A program made the translations under genes and the position numbers. DNA of 64,000 bases from Endomychus coccineus (Eukaryota; Arthropoda; Insecta; Coleoptera; Endomychidae), in the NCBI GenBank assembly GCA_958510875.1, contig OY294068.1, positions 198,796,315 to 198,860,314 of the forward strand. The letters are read 5' to 3'. Each line of letters begins with the position of its first letter. Position 1 is the first letter of the stretch. The notes beneath the pieces were generated by a model. That model saw only the letters and a list, made by a program, of their open reading frames with translations. It was not told the DNA's origin and made no database searches. Below are positions 51,001 to 62,900 of this stretch, in pieces.

Positions 51001-53535
51001 ATAATAACTATTTGAAACATGATCCTTGCTTGAATTTTGATTTCATTCCATAGAAAGACATTCAATTCTCTCAATACACAGACCGTTTAATCGCGTTGAC
51101 TGCTCAACTGACTTACTTCACTTCTTATCCTTTTGTTTTACTCCATTTTCTCAGATTCAATGTGTTCAATTATTCATTATACAGGCTGTTCAGTCGTGGG
51201 AGTTTCAGTGGTGGCTATTTGAATTATTCAAAATCTGCGATTCCCAAGTTTGAACAGCTTTTCAAATTGTACGGTTCAATTCTTCCCAATGACATACCTC
51301 TCGACATAATAACTATTTGAAACATGATCCTTGCTTGAATTTTGATTTCATTCCATAGAAAGACATTCAATTCTCTCAATACACAGACCGTTTAATCGCG
51401 TTGACTGCTCAACTGACTTACTTTACTTCTTATCCCTTTGTTTTACTTCATTTTCTCAGATTCAATGTGTTCAATTATTCATTATACAGGCTGTTCAGTC
51501 GTGGGAGTTTCAGTGGTGGCTATTTGAATTATTCAAAATCTGCGATTCCCAAGTTTGAACAGCTTTTCAAATTGTACGGTTCAATTCTTCCCAATGACAT
51601 ACCTCTCGACATAATAACTATTTGAAACATGATCATTGCTTGAATTTTGATTTCATTCCATAGAAAGACATTCAATTCTCTCAATACACAGACCGTTTAA
51701 TCGCGTTGACTGCTCAACTGACTTACTTTACTTCTTATCCTTTTGTTTTACTTCATTTTCTCAGATTCAATGTGTTCAATTATTCATTATACAGGCTGTT
51801 CAGTCGTGGGAGTTTCAGTGGTGGCTATTTGAATTATTCAAAATCTGCGATTCCCAAGTTTGAACAGCTTTTCAAATTGTACGGTTCAATTCTTCCCAAT
51901 GACATACCTCTCGACATAATAACTATTTGAAACATGATCCTTGCTTGAATTTTGATTTCATTCCATAGAAAGACATTCAATTCTCTCAATACACAGACCG
52001 TTTAATCGCGTTGACTGCTCAACTGACTTACTTCACTTCTTATCCTTTTGTTTTACTTCATTTTCTCAGATTCAATGTGTTCAATTATTCATTATACAGG
52101 CTGTTCAGTCGTGGGAGTTTCAGTGGTGGCTATTTGAATTATTCAAAATCTGCGATTCCCAAGTTTGAACAGCTTTTCAAATTGTACGGTTCAATTCTTC
52201 CCAATGACATACCTCTCGACATAATAACTATTTGAAACATGATCCTTGCTTGAATTTTGATTTCATTCCATAGAAAGACATTCAATTCTCTCAATACACA
52301 GACCGTTTAATCGCGTTGACTGCTCAACTGACTTACTTCACTTCTTATCCTTTTGTTTTACTTCATTTTCTCAGATTCAATGTGTTCAATTATTCATTAT
52401 ACAGGCTGTTCAGTCGTGGGAGTTTCAGTGGTGGCTATTTGAATTATTCAAAATCTGCGATTCCCAAGTTTGAACAGCTTTTCAAATTGTACGGTTCAAT
52501 TCTTCCCAATGACATACCTCTCGACATAATAACTAATTGAAACATGATCCTTGCTTGAATTTTGATTTCATTCCATAGAAAGACATTCAATTCTCTCAAT
52601 ACACAGACCGTTTAATCGCGTTGACTGCTCAACTGACTTACTTTACTTCTTATCCCTTTGTTTTACTTCATTTTCTCAGATTCAATGTGTTCAATTATTC
52701 ATTATACAGGCTGTTCAGTCGTGGGAGTTTCAGTGGTGGCTATTTGAATTATTCAAAATCTGCGATTCCCAAGTTTGAACAGCTTTTCAAATTGTACGGT
52801 TCAATTCTTCCCAATGACATACCTCTCGACATAATAACTATTTGAAACATGATCCTTGCTTGAATTTTGATTTCATTCCATAGAAAGACATTCAATTCTC
52901 TCAATACACAGACCGTTTAATCGCGTTGACTGCTCAACTGACTTACTTTACTTCTTATCCCTTCGTTTTACTTCATTTTCTCATATTCAATGTGTTCAAT
53001 TATTCATTATACAGGCTGTTCAGTCGTGGGAGTTTCAGTGGTGGCTATTTGAATTATTCAAAATCTGCGATTCCCAAGTTTGAACAGCTTTTCAAATTGT
53101 ACGGTTCAATTCTTCCCAATGACATACCTCTCGACATAATAACTAATTGAAACATGATCCTTGCTTGAATTTTGATTTCATTCCATAGAAAGACATTCAA
53201 TTCTCTCAATACACAGACCGTTTAATCGCGTTGACTGCTCAACTGACTTACTTTACTTCTTATCCCTTTGTTTTACTTCATTTTCTCAGATTCAATGTGT
53301 TCAATTATTCATTATACAGGCTGTTCAGTCGTGGGAGTTTCAGTGGTGGCTATTTGAATTATTCAAAATCTGCGATTCCCAAGTTTGAACAGCTTTTCAA
53401 ATTGTACGGTTCAATTCTTCCCAATGACATACCTCTCGACATAATAACTAATTGAAACATGATCCTTGCTTGAATTTTGATTTCATTCCATAGAAAGACA
53501 TTCAATTCTCTCAATACACAGGACTTTTAATCGCG
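48046..53535 (+). repeat. HOR A copy 2: 18 monomers, 5490 bp
   Basis: It has the same ordered signatures as copy 1, shifted 8550 bp: 48361 cttgaactttg, 48971 ending ctcacaata, 49581 (295 bp), 50181 tttttgaatt, 50486 cgacatgat, 50791 ttgtactgtt, 51401 gatcattgc, 52926 tctcatattc. The private changes gatttatt and gtgtttaat of copy 1 are absent. Confidence 0.92.
49581..49875 (+). repeat. 295-bp monomer, copy 2
   Basis: Same 10-bp deletion junction (tatcccttcattttctc) and same position within HOR A as 41031, so it was inherited by HOR duplication. Confidence 0.92.
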
Positions 53536-56500
53536 TTGACTGCTCAACTGACTTACTTTACTTTACTTTACTTCTTATCCTTTTGTTTCACTTCATTTTC
53601 TCAGATTCAATGTGTTCAATTATTCATTATACAGGCTGTTCAGTCGTGGGAGTTTCAGTGGTGGCTATTTGAATTATTCAAAATCTGCGATTCTCAAGTT
53701 TGAACAGCTTTTTAAATTGTACGGTTCAATTCTTCCCAGTAACATACCTCTCGACATAATAACTAATTGAAACATGATCCTTGCTTGAATTTTGATTTCA
53801 TTCCATAGAAAGACATTCAATTCTCTCAATACACAGACCGTTTAATCGCGTTGACTGCTCAACTGACTTACTTTACTTCTTATCCCTTTGTTTTACTTCA
53901 TTTTCTCAGATTCAATGTGTTCAATTATTCATTATACAGGCTGTTCAGTCGTGGGAGTTTCAGTGGTGGCTATTTGAATTATTCAAAATCTGCGATTCCC
54001 AAGTTTGAACAGCTTTTCAAATTGTACGGTTCAATTCTTCCCAATGACATACCTCTCGACATAATAACTAATTGAAACATGATCCTTGCTTGAACTTTGA
54101 TTTCATTCCATAGAAAGACATTCAATTCTCTCAATACACAGGACTTTTAATCGCGTTGACTGCTCAACTGACTTACTTTACTTCTTATCCTTTTGTTTTA
54201 CTTCATTTTCTCAGATTCAATGTGTTCAATTATTCATTATACAGGCTGTTCAGTCGTGGGAGTTTCAGTGGTGGCTATTTGAATTATTCAAAATCTGCGA
54301 TTCTCAAGTTTGAACAGCTTTTTAAATTGTACGGTTCAATTCTTCCCAGTAACATACCTCTCGACATAATTACTAATTGAAACATGATCTTTGCTTGAAT
54401 TTTGATTTCATTCCATAGAAAGACATTCAATTCTCTCAATACACAGACCGTTTAATCGCGTTGACTGCTCAACTGACTTACTTTACTTCTTATCCCTTTG
54501 TTTTACTTCATTTTCTCAGATTCAATGTGTTCAATTATTCATTATACAGGCTGTTCAGTCGTGGGAGTTTCAGTGGTGGCTATTTGAATTATTCAAAATC
54601 TGCGATTCCCAAGTTTGAACAGCTTTTCAAATTGTACGGTTCAATTCTTCCCAATGACATACCTCTCGACATAATAACTATTTGAAACATGATCCTTGCT
54701 TGAATTTTGATTTCATTCCATAGAAAGACATTCAATTCTCTCAATACACAGACCGTTTAATCGCGTTGACTGCTCAACTGACTTACTTTACTTCTTATCC
54801 CTTTGTTTTACTTCATTTTCTCAGATTCAATGTGTTCAATTATTCATTATACAGGCTGTTCAGTCGTGGGAGTTTCAGTGGTGGCTATTTGAATTATTCA
54901 AAATCTGCGATTCCCAAGTTTGAACAGCTTTTCAAATTGTACGGTTCAATTCTTCCCAATGACATACCTCTCGACATAATAACTATTTGAAACATGATCA
55001 TTGCTTGAATTTTGATTTCATTCCATAGAAAGACATTCAATTCTCTCAATACACAGACCGTTTAATCGCGTTGACTGCTCAACTGACTTACTTTACTTCT
55101 TATCCTTTTGTTTTACTTCATTTTCTCAGATTCAATGTGTTCAATTATTCATTATACAGGCTGTTCAGTCGTGGGAGTTTCAGTGGTGGCTATTTGAATT
55201 ATTCAAAATCTGCGATTCCCAAGTTTGAACAGCTTTTCAAATTGTACGGTTCAATTCTTCCCAATGACATACCTCTCGACATAATAACTATTTGAAACAT
55301 GATCCTTGCTTGAATTTTGATTTCATTCCATAGAAAGACATTCAATTCTCTCAATACACAGACCGTTTAATCGCGTTGACTGCTCAACTGACTTACTTCA
55401 CTTCTTATCCTTTTGTTTTACTTCATTTTCTCAGATTCAATGTGTTCAATTATTCATTATACAGGCTGTTCAGTCGTGGGAGTTTCAGTGGTGGCTATTT
55501 GAATTATTCAAAATCTGCGATTCCCAAGTTTGAACAGCTTTTCAAATTGTACGGTTCAATTCTTCCCAATGACATACCTCTCGACATAATAACTATTTGA
55601 AACATGATCCTTGCTTGAATTTTGATTTCATTCCATAGAAAGACATTCAATTCTCTCAATACACAGACCGTTTAATCGCGTTGACTGCTCAACTGACTTA
55701 CTTCACTTCTTATCCTTTTGTTTTACTTCATTTTCTCAGATTCAATGTGTTCAATTATTCATTATACAGGCTGTTCAGTCGTGGGAGTTTCAGTGGTGGC
55801 TATTTGAATTATTCAAAATCTGCGATTCCCAAGTTTGAACAGCTTTTCAAATTGTACGGTTCAATTCTTCCCAATGACATACCTCTCGACATAATAACTA
55901 ATTGAAACATGATCCTTGCTTGAATTTTGATTTCATTCCATAGAAAGACATTCAATTCTCTCAATACACAGACCGTTTAATCGCGTTGACTGCTCAACTG
56001 ACTTACTTTACTTCTTATCCCTTTGTTTTACTTCATTTTCTCAGATTCAATGTGTTCAATTATTCATTATACAGGCTGTTCAGTCGTGGGAGTTTCAGTG
56101 GTGGCTATTTGAATTATTCAAAATCTGCGATTCCCAAGTTTGAACAGCTTTTCAAATTGTACGGTTCAATTCTTCCCAATGACATACCTCTCGACATAAT
56201 AACTATTTGAAACATGATCCTTGCTTGAATTTTGATTTCATTCCATAGAAAGACATTCAATTCTCTCAATACACAGACCGTTTAATCGCGTTGACTGCTC
56301 AACTGACTTACTTTACTTCTTATCCCTTCGTTTTACTTCATTTTCTCATATTCAATGTGTTCAATTATTCATTATACAGGCTGTTCAGTCGTGGGAGTTT
56401 CAGTGGTGGCTATTTGAATTATTCAAAATCTGCGATTCCCAAGTTTGAACAGCTTTTCAAATTGTACGGTTCAATTCTTCCCAATGACATACCTCTCGAC

Positions 56501-56900
56501 ATAATAACTAATTGAAACATGATCCTTGCTTGAATTTTGATTTCATTCCATAGAAAGACATTCAATTCTCTCAATACACAGACCGTTTAATCGCGTTGAC
56601 TGCTCAACTGACTTACTTTACTTCTTATCCCTTTGTTTTACTTCATTTTCTCAGATTCAATGTGTTCAATTATTCATTATACAGGCTGTTCAGTCGTGGG
56701 AGTTTCAGTGGTGGCTATTTGAATTATTCAAAATCTGCGATTCCCAAGTTTGAACAGCTTTTCAAATTGTACGGTTCAATTCTTCCCAATGACATACCTC
56801 TCGACATAATAACTAATTGAAACATGATCCTTGCTTGAATTTTGATTTCATTCCATAGAAAGACATTCAATTCTCTCAATACACAGGACTTTTAATCGCG
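53536..56900 (+). repeat. HOR C: 11 monomers, 3365 bp, deletion derivative of A
   Basis: Leader, 53851 cttgaactttg, 54156 and the 5' part of 54461 match the start of A. From 54766 (gatcattgc) through 55681, 56291 (tctcatattc) and 56596 it matches the last seven monomers of A. It is shorter than A by 2125 bp, exactly seven monomers including the 295-bp one. The 3' end of 54461 lacks the ctcacaata of its A counterpart, which places the crossover inside that monomer. Confidence 0.88.
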
Positions 56901-57214
56901 TTGACTGCTCAACTGACTTACTTTACTTTACTTTACTTCTTATCCTTTTGTTTCACTTCATTTTCTCAGATTCAATGTGTTCAATTATTCATTATACAGG
57001 CTGTTCAGTCGTGGGAGTTTCAGTGGTGGCTATTTGAATTATTCAAAATCTGCGATTCTCAAGTTTGAACAGCTTTTTAAATTGTACGGTTCAATTCTTC
57101 CCAGTAACATACCTCTCGACATAATAACTAATTGAAACATGATCCTTGCTTGAATTTTGATTTCATTCCATAGAAAACATTCAATTCTCTCAATACACAG
57201 ACCGTTTAATCGCG
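56901..57214 (+). repeat. 314-bp leader with private 1-bp deletion
   Basis: This is a 315-bp type leader that reads ccatagaaaacattc where all others read ccatagaaagacattc. The missing G shifts all later phases by one and opens a spurious 71-codon ATG frame at 57157-57372. It is the only such deletion seen, so it is either a recent mutation or a sequencing error. Confidence 0.85.
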
Positions 57215-59959
57215 TTGACTGCTCAACTGACTTACTTTACTTCTTATCCCTTTGTTTTACTTCATTTTCTCAGATTCAATGTGTTCAATTATTCATTATA
57301 CAGGCTGTTCAGTCGTGGGAGTTTCAGTGGTGGCTATTTGAATTATTCAAAATCTGCGATTCCCAAGTTTGAACAGCTTTTCAAATTGTACGGTTCAATT
57401 CTTCCCAATGACATACCTCTCGACATAATAACTAATTGAAACATGATCCTTGCTTGAACTTTGATTTCATTCCATAGAAAGACATTCAATTCTCTCAATA
57501 CACAGGACTTTTAATCGCGTTGACTGCTCAACTGACTTACTTTACTTCTTATCCTTTTGTTTTACTTCATTTTCTCAGATTCAATGTGTTCAATTATTCA
57601 TTATACAGGCTGTTCAGTCGTGGGAGTTTCAGTGGTGGCTATTTGAATTATTCAAAATCTGCGATTCTCAAGTTTGAACAGCTTTTTAAATTGTACGGTT
57701 CAATTCTTCCCAGTAACATACCTCTCGACATAATTACTAATTGAAACATGATCTTTGCTTGAATTTTGATTTCATTCCATAGAAAGACATTCAATTCTCT
57801 CAATACACAGACCGTTTAATCGCGTTGACTGCTCAACTGACTTACTTTACTTCTTATCCCTTTGTTTTACTTCATTTTCTCAGATTCAATGTGTTCAATT
57901 ATTCATTATACAGGCTGTTCAGTCGTGGGAGTTTCAGTGGTGGCTATTTGAATTATTCAAAATCTGCGATTCCCAAGTTTGAACAGCTTTTCAAATTGTA
58001 CGGTTCAATTCTTCCCAATGACATACCTCTCGACATAATAACTATTTGAAACATGATCCTTGCTTGAATTTTGATTTCATTCCATAGAAAGACATTCAAT
58101 TCTCACAATACACAGGACTTTTAATCGCGTTGACTGCTCAACTGACTTACTTTACTTCTTATCCTTTTGTTTTACTTCATTTTCTCAGATTCAATGTGTT
58201 CAATTATTCATTATACAGGCTGTTCAGTCGTGGGAGTTTCAGTGGTGGCTATTTGAATTATTCAAAATCTGCGATTCCCAAGTTTGAACAGCTTTTCAAA
58301 TTGTACGGTTCAATTCTTCCCAATGACATACCTCTCGACATAATAACTATTTGAAACATGATCCTTGCTTGAATTTTGATTTCATTCCATAGAAAGACAT
58401 TCAATTCTCTCAATACACAGACCGTTTAATCGCGTTGACTGCTCAACTGACTTACTTCACTTCTTATCCTTTTGTTTTACTTCATTTTCTCAGATTCAAT
58501 GTGTTCAATTATTCATTATACAGGCTGTTCAGTCGTGGGAGTTTCAGTGGTGGCTATTTGAATTATTCAAAATCTGCGATTCCCAAGTTTGAACAGCTTT
58601 TCAAATTGTACGGTTCAATTCTTCCCAATGACATACCTCTCGACATAATAACTATTTGAAACATGATCCTTGCTTGAATTTTGATTTCATTCCATAGAAA
58701 GACATTCAATTCTCTCAATACACAGACCGTTTAATCGCGTTGACTGCTCAACTGACTTACTTCACTTCTTATCCTTTTGTTTTACTTCATTTTCTCAGAT
58801 TCAATGTGTTCAATTATTCATTATACAGGCTGTTCAGTCGTGGGAGTTTCAGTGGTGGCTATTTGAATTATTCAAAATCTGCGATTCCCAAGTTTGAACA
58901 GCTTTTCAAATTGTACGGTTCAATTCTTCCCAATGACATACCTCTCGACATAATAACTAATTGAAACATGATCCTTGCTTGAATTTTGATTTCATTCCAT
59001 AGAAAGACATTCAATTCTCTCAATACACAGACCGTTTAATCGCGTTGACTGCTCAACTGACTTACTTTACTTCTTATCCCTTTGTTTTACTTCATTTTCT
59101 CAGATTCAATGTGTTCAATTATTCATTATACAGGCTGTTCAGTCGTGGGAGTTTCAGTGGTGGCTATTTGAATTATTCAAAATCTGCGATTCCCAAGTTT
59201 GAACAGCTTTTCAAATTGTACGGTTCAATTCTTCCCAATGACATACCTCTCGACATAATAACTATTTGAAACATGATCCTTGCTTGAATTTTGATTTCAT
59301 TCCATAGAAAGACATTCAATTCTCTCAATACACAGACCGTTTAATCGCGTTGACTGCTCAACTGACTTACTTTACTTCTTATCCCTTCGTTTTACTTCAT
59401 TTTCTCATATTCAATGTGTTCAATTATTCATTATACAGGCTGTTCAGTCGTGGGAGTTTCAGTGGTGGCTATTTGAATTATTCAAAATCTGCGATTCCCA
59501 AGTTTGAACAGCTTTTCAAATTGTACGGTTCAATTCTTCCCAATGACATACCTCTCGACATAATAACTAATTGAAACATGATCCTTGCTTGAATTTTGAT
59601 TTCATTCCATAGAAAGACATTCAATTCTCTCAATACACAGACCGTTTAATCGCGTTGACTGCTCAACTGACTTACTTTACTTCTTATCCCTTTGTTTTAC
59701 TTCATTTTCTCAGATTCAATGTGTTCAATTATTCATTATACAGGCTGTTCAGTCGTGGGAGTTTCAGTGGTGGCTATTTGAATTATTCAAAATCTGCGAT
59801 TCCCAAGTTTGAACAGCTTTTCAAATTGTACGGTTCAATTCTTCCCAATGACATACCTCTCGACATAATAACTATTTGAAACATGATCCTTGCTTGAATT
59901 TTGATTTCATTCCATAGAAAGACATTCAATTCTCTCAATACACAGGACTTTTAATCGCG
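56901..59959 (+). repeat. HOR B copy 2: 10 monomers, 3059 bp
   Basis: Signatures match B copy 1, shifted by 11,914-11,915 bp: 57520, 57825 ending ctcacaata, 58740, 59350 tctcatattc, 59655. Confidence 0.9.
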
Positions 59960-62900
59960 TTGACTGCTCAACTGACTTACTTTACTTTACTTTACTTCTT
60001 ATCCTTTTGTTTCACTTCATTTTCTCAGATTCAATGTGTTCAATTATTCATTATACAGGCTGTTCAGTCGTGGGAGTTTCAGTGGTGGCTATTTGAATTA
60101 TTCAAAATCTGCGATTCTCAAGTTTGAACAGCTTTTTAAATTGTACGGTTCAATTCTTCCCAGTAACATACCTCTCGACATAATAACTAATTGAAACATG
60201 ATCCTTGCTTGAATTTTGATTTCATTCCATAGAAAGACATTCAATTCTCTCAATACACAGACCGTTTAATCGCGTTGACTGCTCAACTGACTTACTTTAC
60301 TTCTTATCCCTTTGTTTTACTTCATTTTCTCAGATTCAATGTGTTCAATTATTCATTATACAGGCTGTTCAGTCGTGGGAGTTTCAGTGGTGGCTATTTG
60401 AATTATTCAAAATCTGCGATTCCCAAGTTTGAACAGCTTTTCAAATTGTACGGTTCAATTCTTCCCAATGACATACCTCTCGACATAATAACTAATTGAA
60501 ACATGATCCTTGCTTGAACTTTGATTTCATTCCATAGAAAGACATTCAATTCTCTCAATACACAGGACTTTTAATCGCGTTGACTGCTCAACTGACTTAC
60601 TTTACTTCTTATCCTTTTGTTTTACTTCATTTTCTCAGATTCAATGTGTTCAATTATTCATTATACAGGCTGTTCAGTCGTGGGAGTTTCAGTGGTGGCT
60701 ATTTGAATTATTCAAAATCTGCGATTCTCAAGTTTGAACAGCTTTTTAAATTGTACGGTTCAATTCTTCCCAGTAACATACCTCTCGACATAATTACTAA
60801 TTGAAACATGATCTTTGCTTGAATTTTGATTTCATTCCATAGAAAGACATTCAATTCTCTCAATACACAGACCGTTTAATCGCGTTGACTGCTCAACTGA
60901 CTTACTTTACTTCTTATCCCTTTGTTTTACTTCATTTTCTCAGATTCAATGTGTTCAATTATTCATTATACAGGCTGTTCAGTCGTGGGAGTTTCAGTGG
61001 TGGCTATTTGAATTATTCAAAATCTGCGATTCCCAAGTTTGAACAGCTTTTCAAATTGTACGGTTCAATTCTTCCCAATGACATACCTCTCGACATAATA
61101 ACTATTTGAAACATGATCCTTGCTTGAATTTTGATTTCATTCCATAGAAAGACATTCAATTCTCACAATACACAGGACTTTTAATCGCGTTGACTGCTCA
61201 ACTGACTTACTTTACTTCTTATCCTTTTGTTTTACTTCATTTTCTCAGATTCAATGTGTTCAATTATTCATTATACAGGCTGTTCAGTCGTGGGAGTTTC
61301 AGTGGTGGCTATTTGAATTATTCAAAATCTGCGATTCCCAAGTTTGAACAGCTTTTCAAATTGTACGGTTCAATTCTTCCCAATGACATACCTCTCGACA
61401 TAATAACTATTTGAAACATGATCCTTGCTTGAATTTTGATTTCATTCCATAGAAAGACATTCAATTCTCTCAATACACAGACCGTTTAATCGCGTTGACT
61501 GCTCAACTGACTTACTTTACTTCTTATCCCTTCATTTTCTCAGATTCAATGTGTTCAATTATTCATTATACAGGCTGTTCAGTCGTGGGAGTTTCAGTGG
61601 TGGCTATTTGAATTATTCAAAATCTGCGATTCCCAAGTTTGAACAGCTTTTCAAATTGTACGGTTCAATTCTTCCCAATGACATACCTCTCGACATAATA
61701 ACTAATTGAAACATGATCCTTGCTTGAACTTTGATTTCATTCCATAGAAAGACATTCAATTCTCTCAATACACAGGACTTTTAATCGCGTTGACTGCTCA
61801 ACTGACTTACTTTACTTCTTATCCTTTTGTTTTACTTCATTTTCTCAGATTCAATGTGTTCAATTATTCATTATACAGGCTGTTCAGTCGTGGGAGTTTC
61901 AGTGGTGGCTATTTGAATTATTCAAAATCTGCGATTCTCAAGTTTGAACAGCTTTTTAAATTGTACGGTTCAATTCTTCCCAGTAACATACCTCTCGACA
62001 TAATTACTAATTGAAACATGATCTTTGCTTGAATTTTGATTTCATTCCATAGAAAGACATTCAATTCTCTCAATACACAGACCGTTTAATCGCGTTGACT
62101 GCTCAACTGACTTACTTTACTTCTTATCCCTTTGTTTTACTTCATTTTCTCAGATTCAATGTGTTCAATTATTCATTATACAGGCTGTTCAGTCGTGGGA
62201 GTTTCAGTGGTGGCTATTTGAATTATTCAAAATCTGCGATTCTCAAGTTTGAACAGCTTTTTGAATTGTACGGTTCAATTCTTCCCAGTAACATACCTCT
62301 CGACATAATAACTAATTGAAACATGATCCTTGCTTGAATTTTGATTTCATTCCATAGAAAGACATTCAATTCTCTCAATACACAGACCGTTTAATCGCGT
62401 TGACTGCTCAACTGACTTACTTTACTTCTTATCCCTTTGTTTTACTTCATTTTCTCAGATTCAATGTGTTCAATTATTCATTATACAGGCTGTTCAGTCG
62501 TGGGAGTTTCAGTGGTGGCTATTTGAATTATTCAAAATCTGCGATTCCCAAGTTTGAACAGCTTTTCAAATTGTACGGTTCAATTCTTCCCAATGACATA
62601 CCTCTCGACATGATAACTATTTGAAACATGATCCTTGCTTGAATTTTGATTTCATTCCATAGAAAGACATTCAATTCTCTCAATACACAGACCGTTTAAT
62701 CGCGTTGACTGCTCAACTGACTTACTTTACTTCTTATCCCTTTGTTTTACTTCATTTTCTCAGATTCAATGTGTTCAATTATTCATTATACAGGCTGTTC
62801 AGTCGTGGGAGTTTCAGTGGTGGCTATTTGAATTATTCAAAATCTGCGATTCCCAAGTTTGAACAGCTTTTCAAATTGTACTGTTCAATTCTTCCCAATG

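Noticed and set aside
57157..57372. 71-codon ATG frame
   Set aside because: Created by the private 1-bp deletion in one satellite monomer; absent from its sister monomers.
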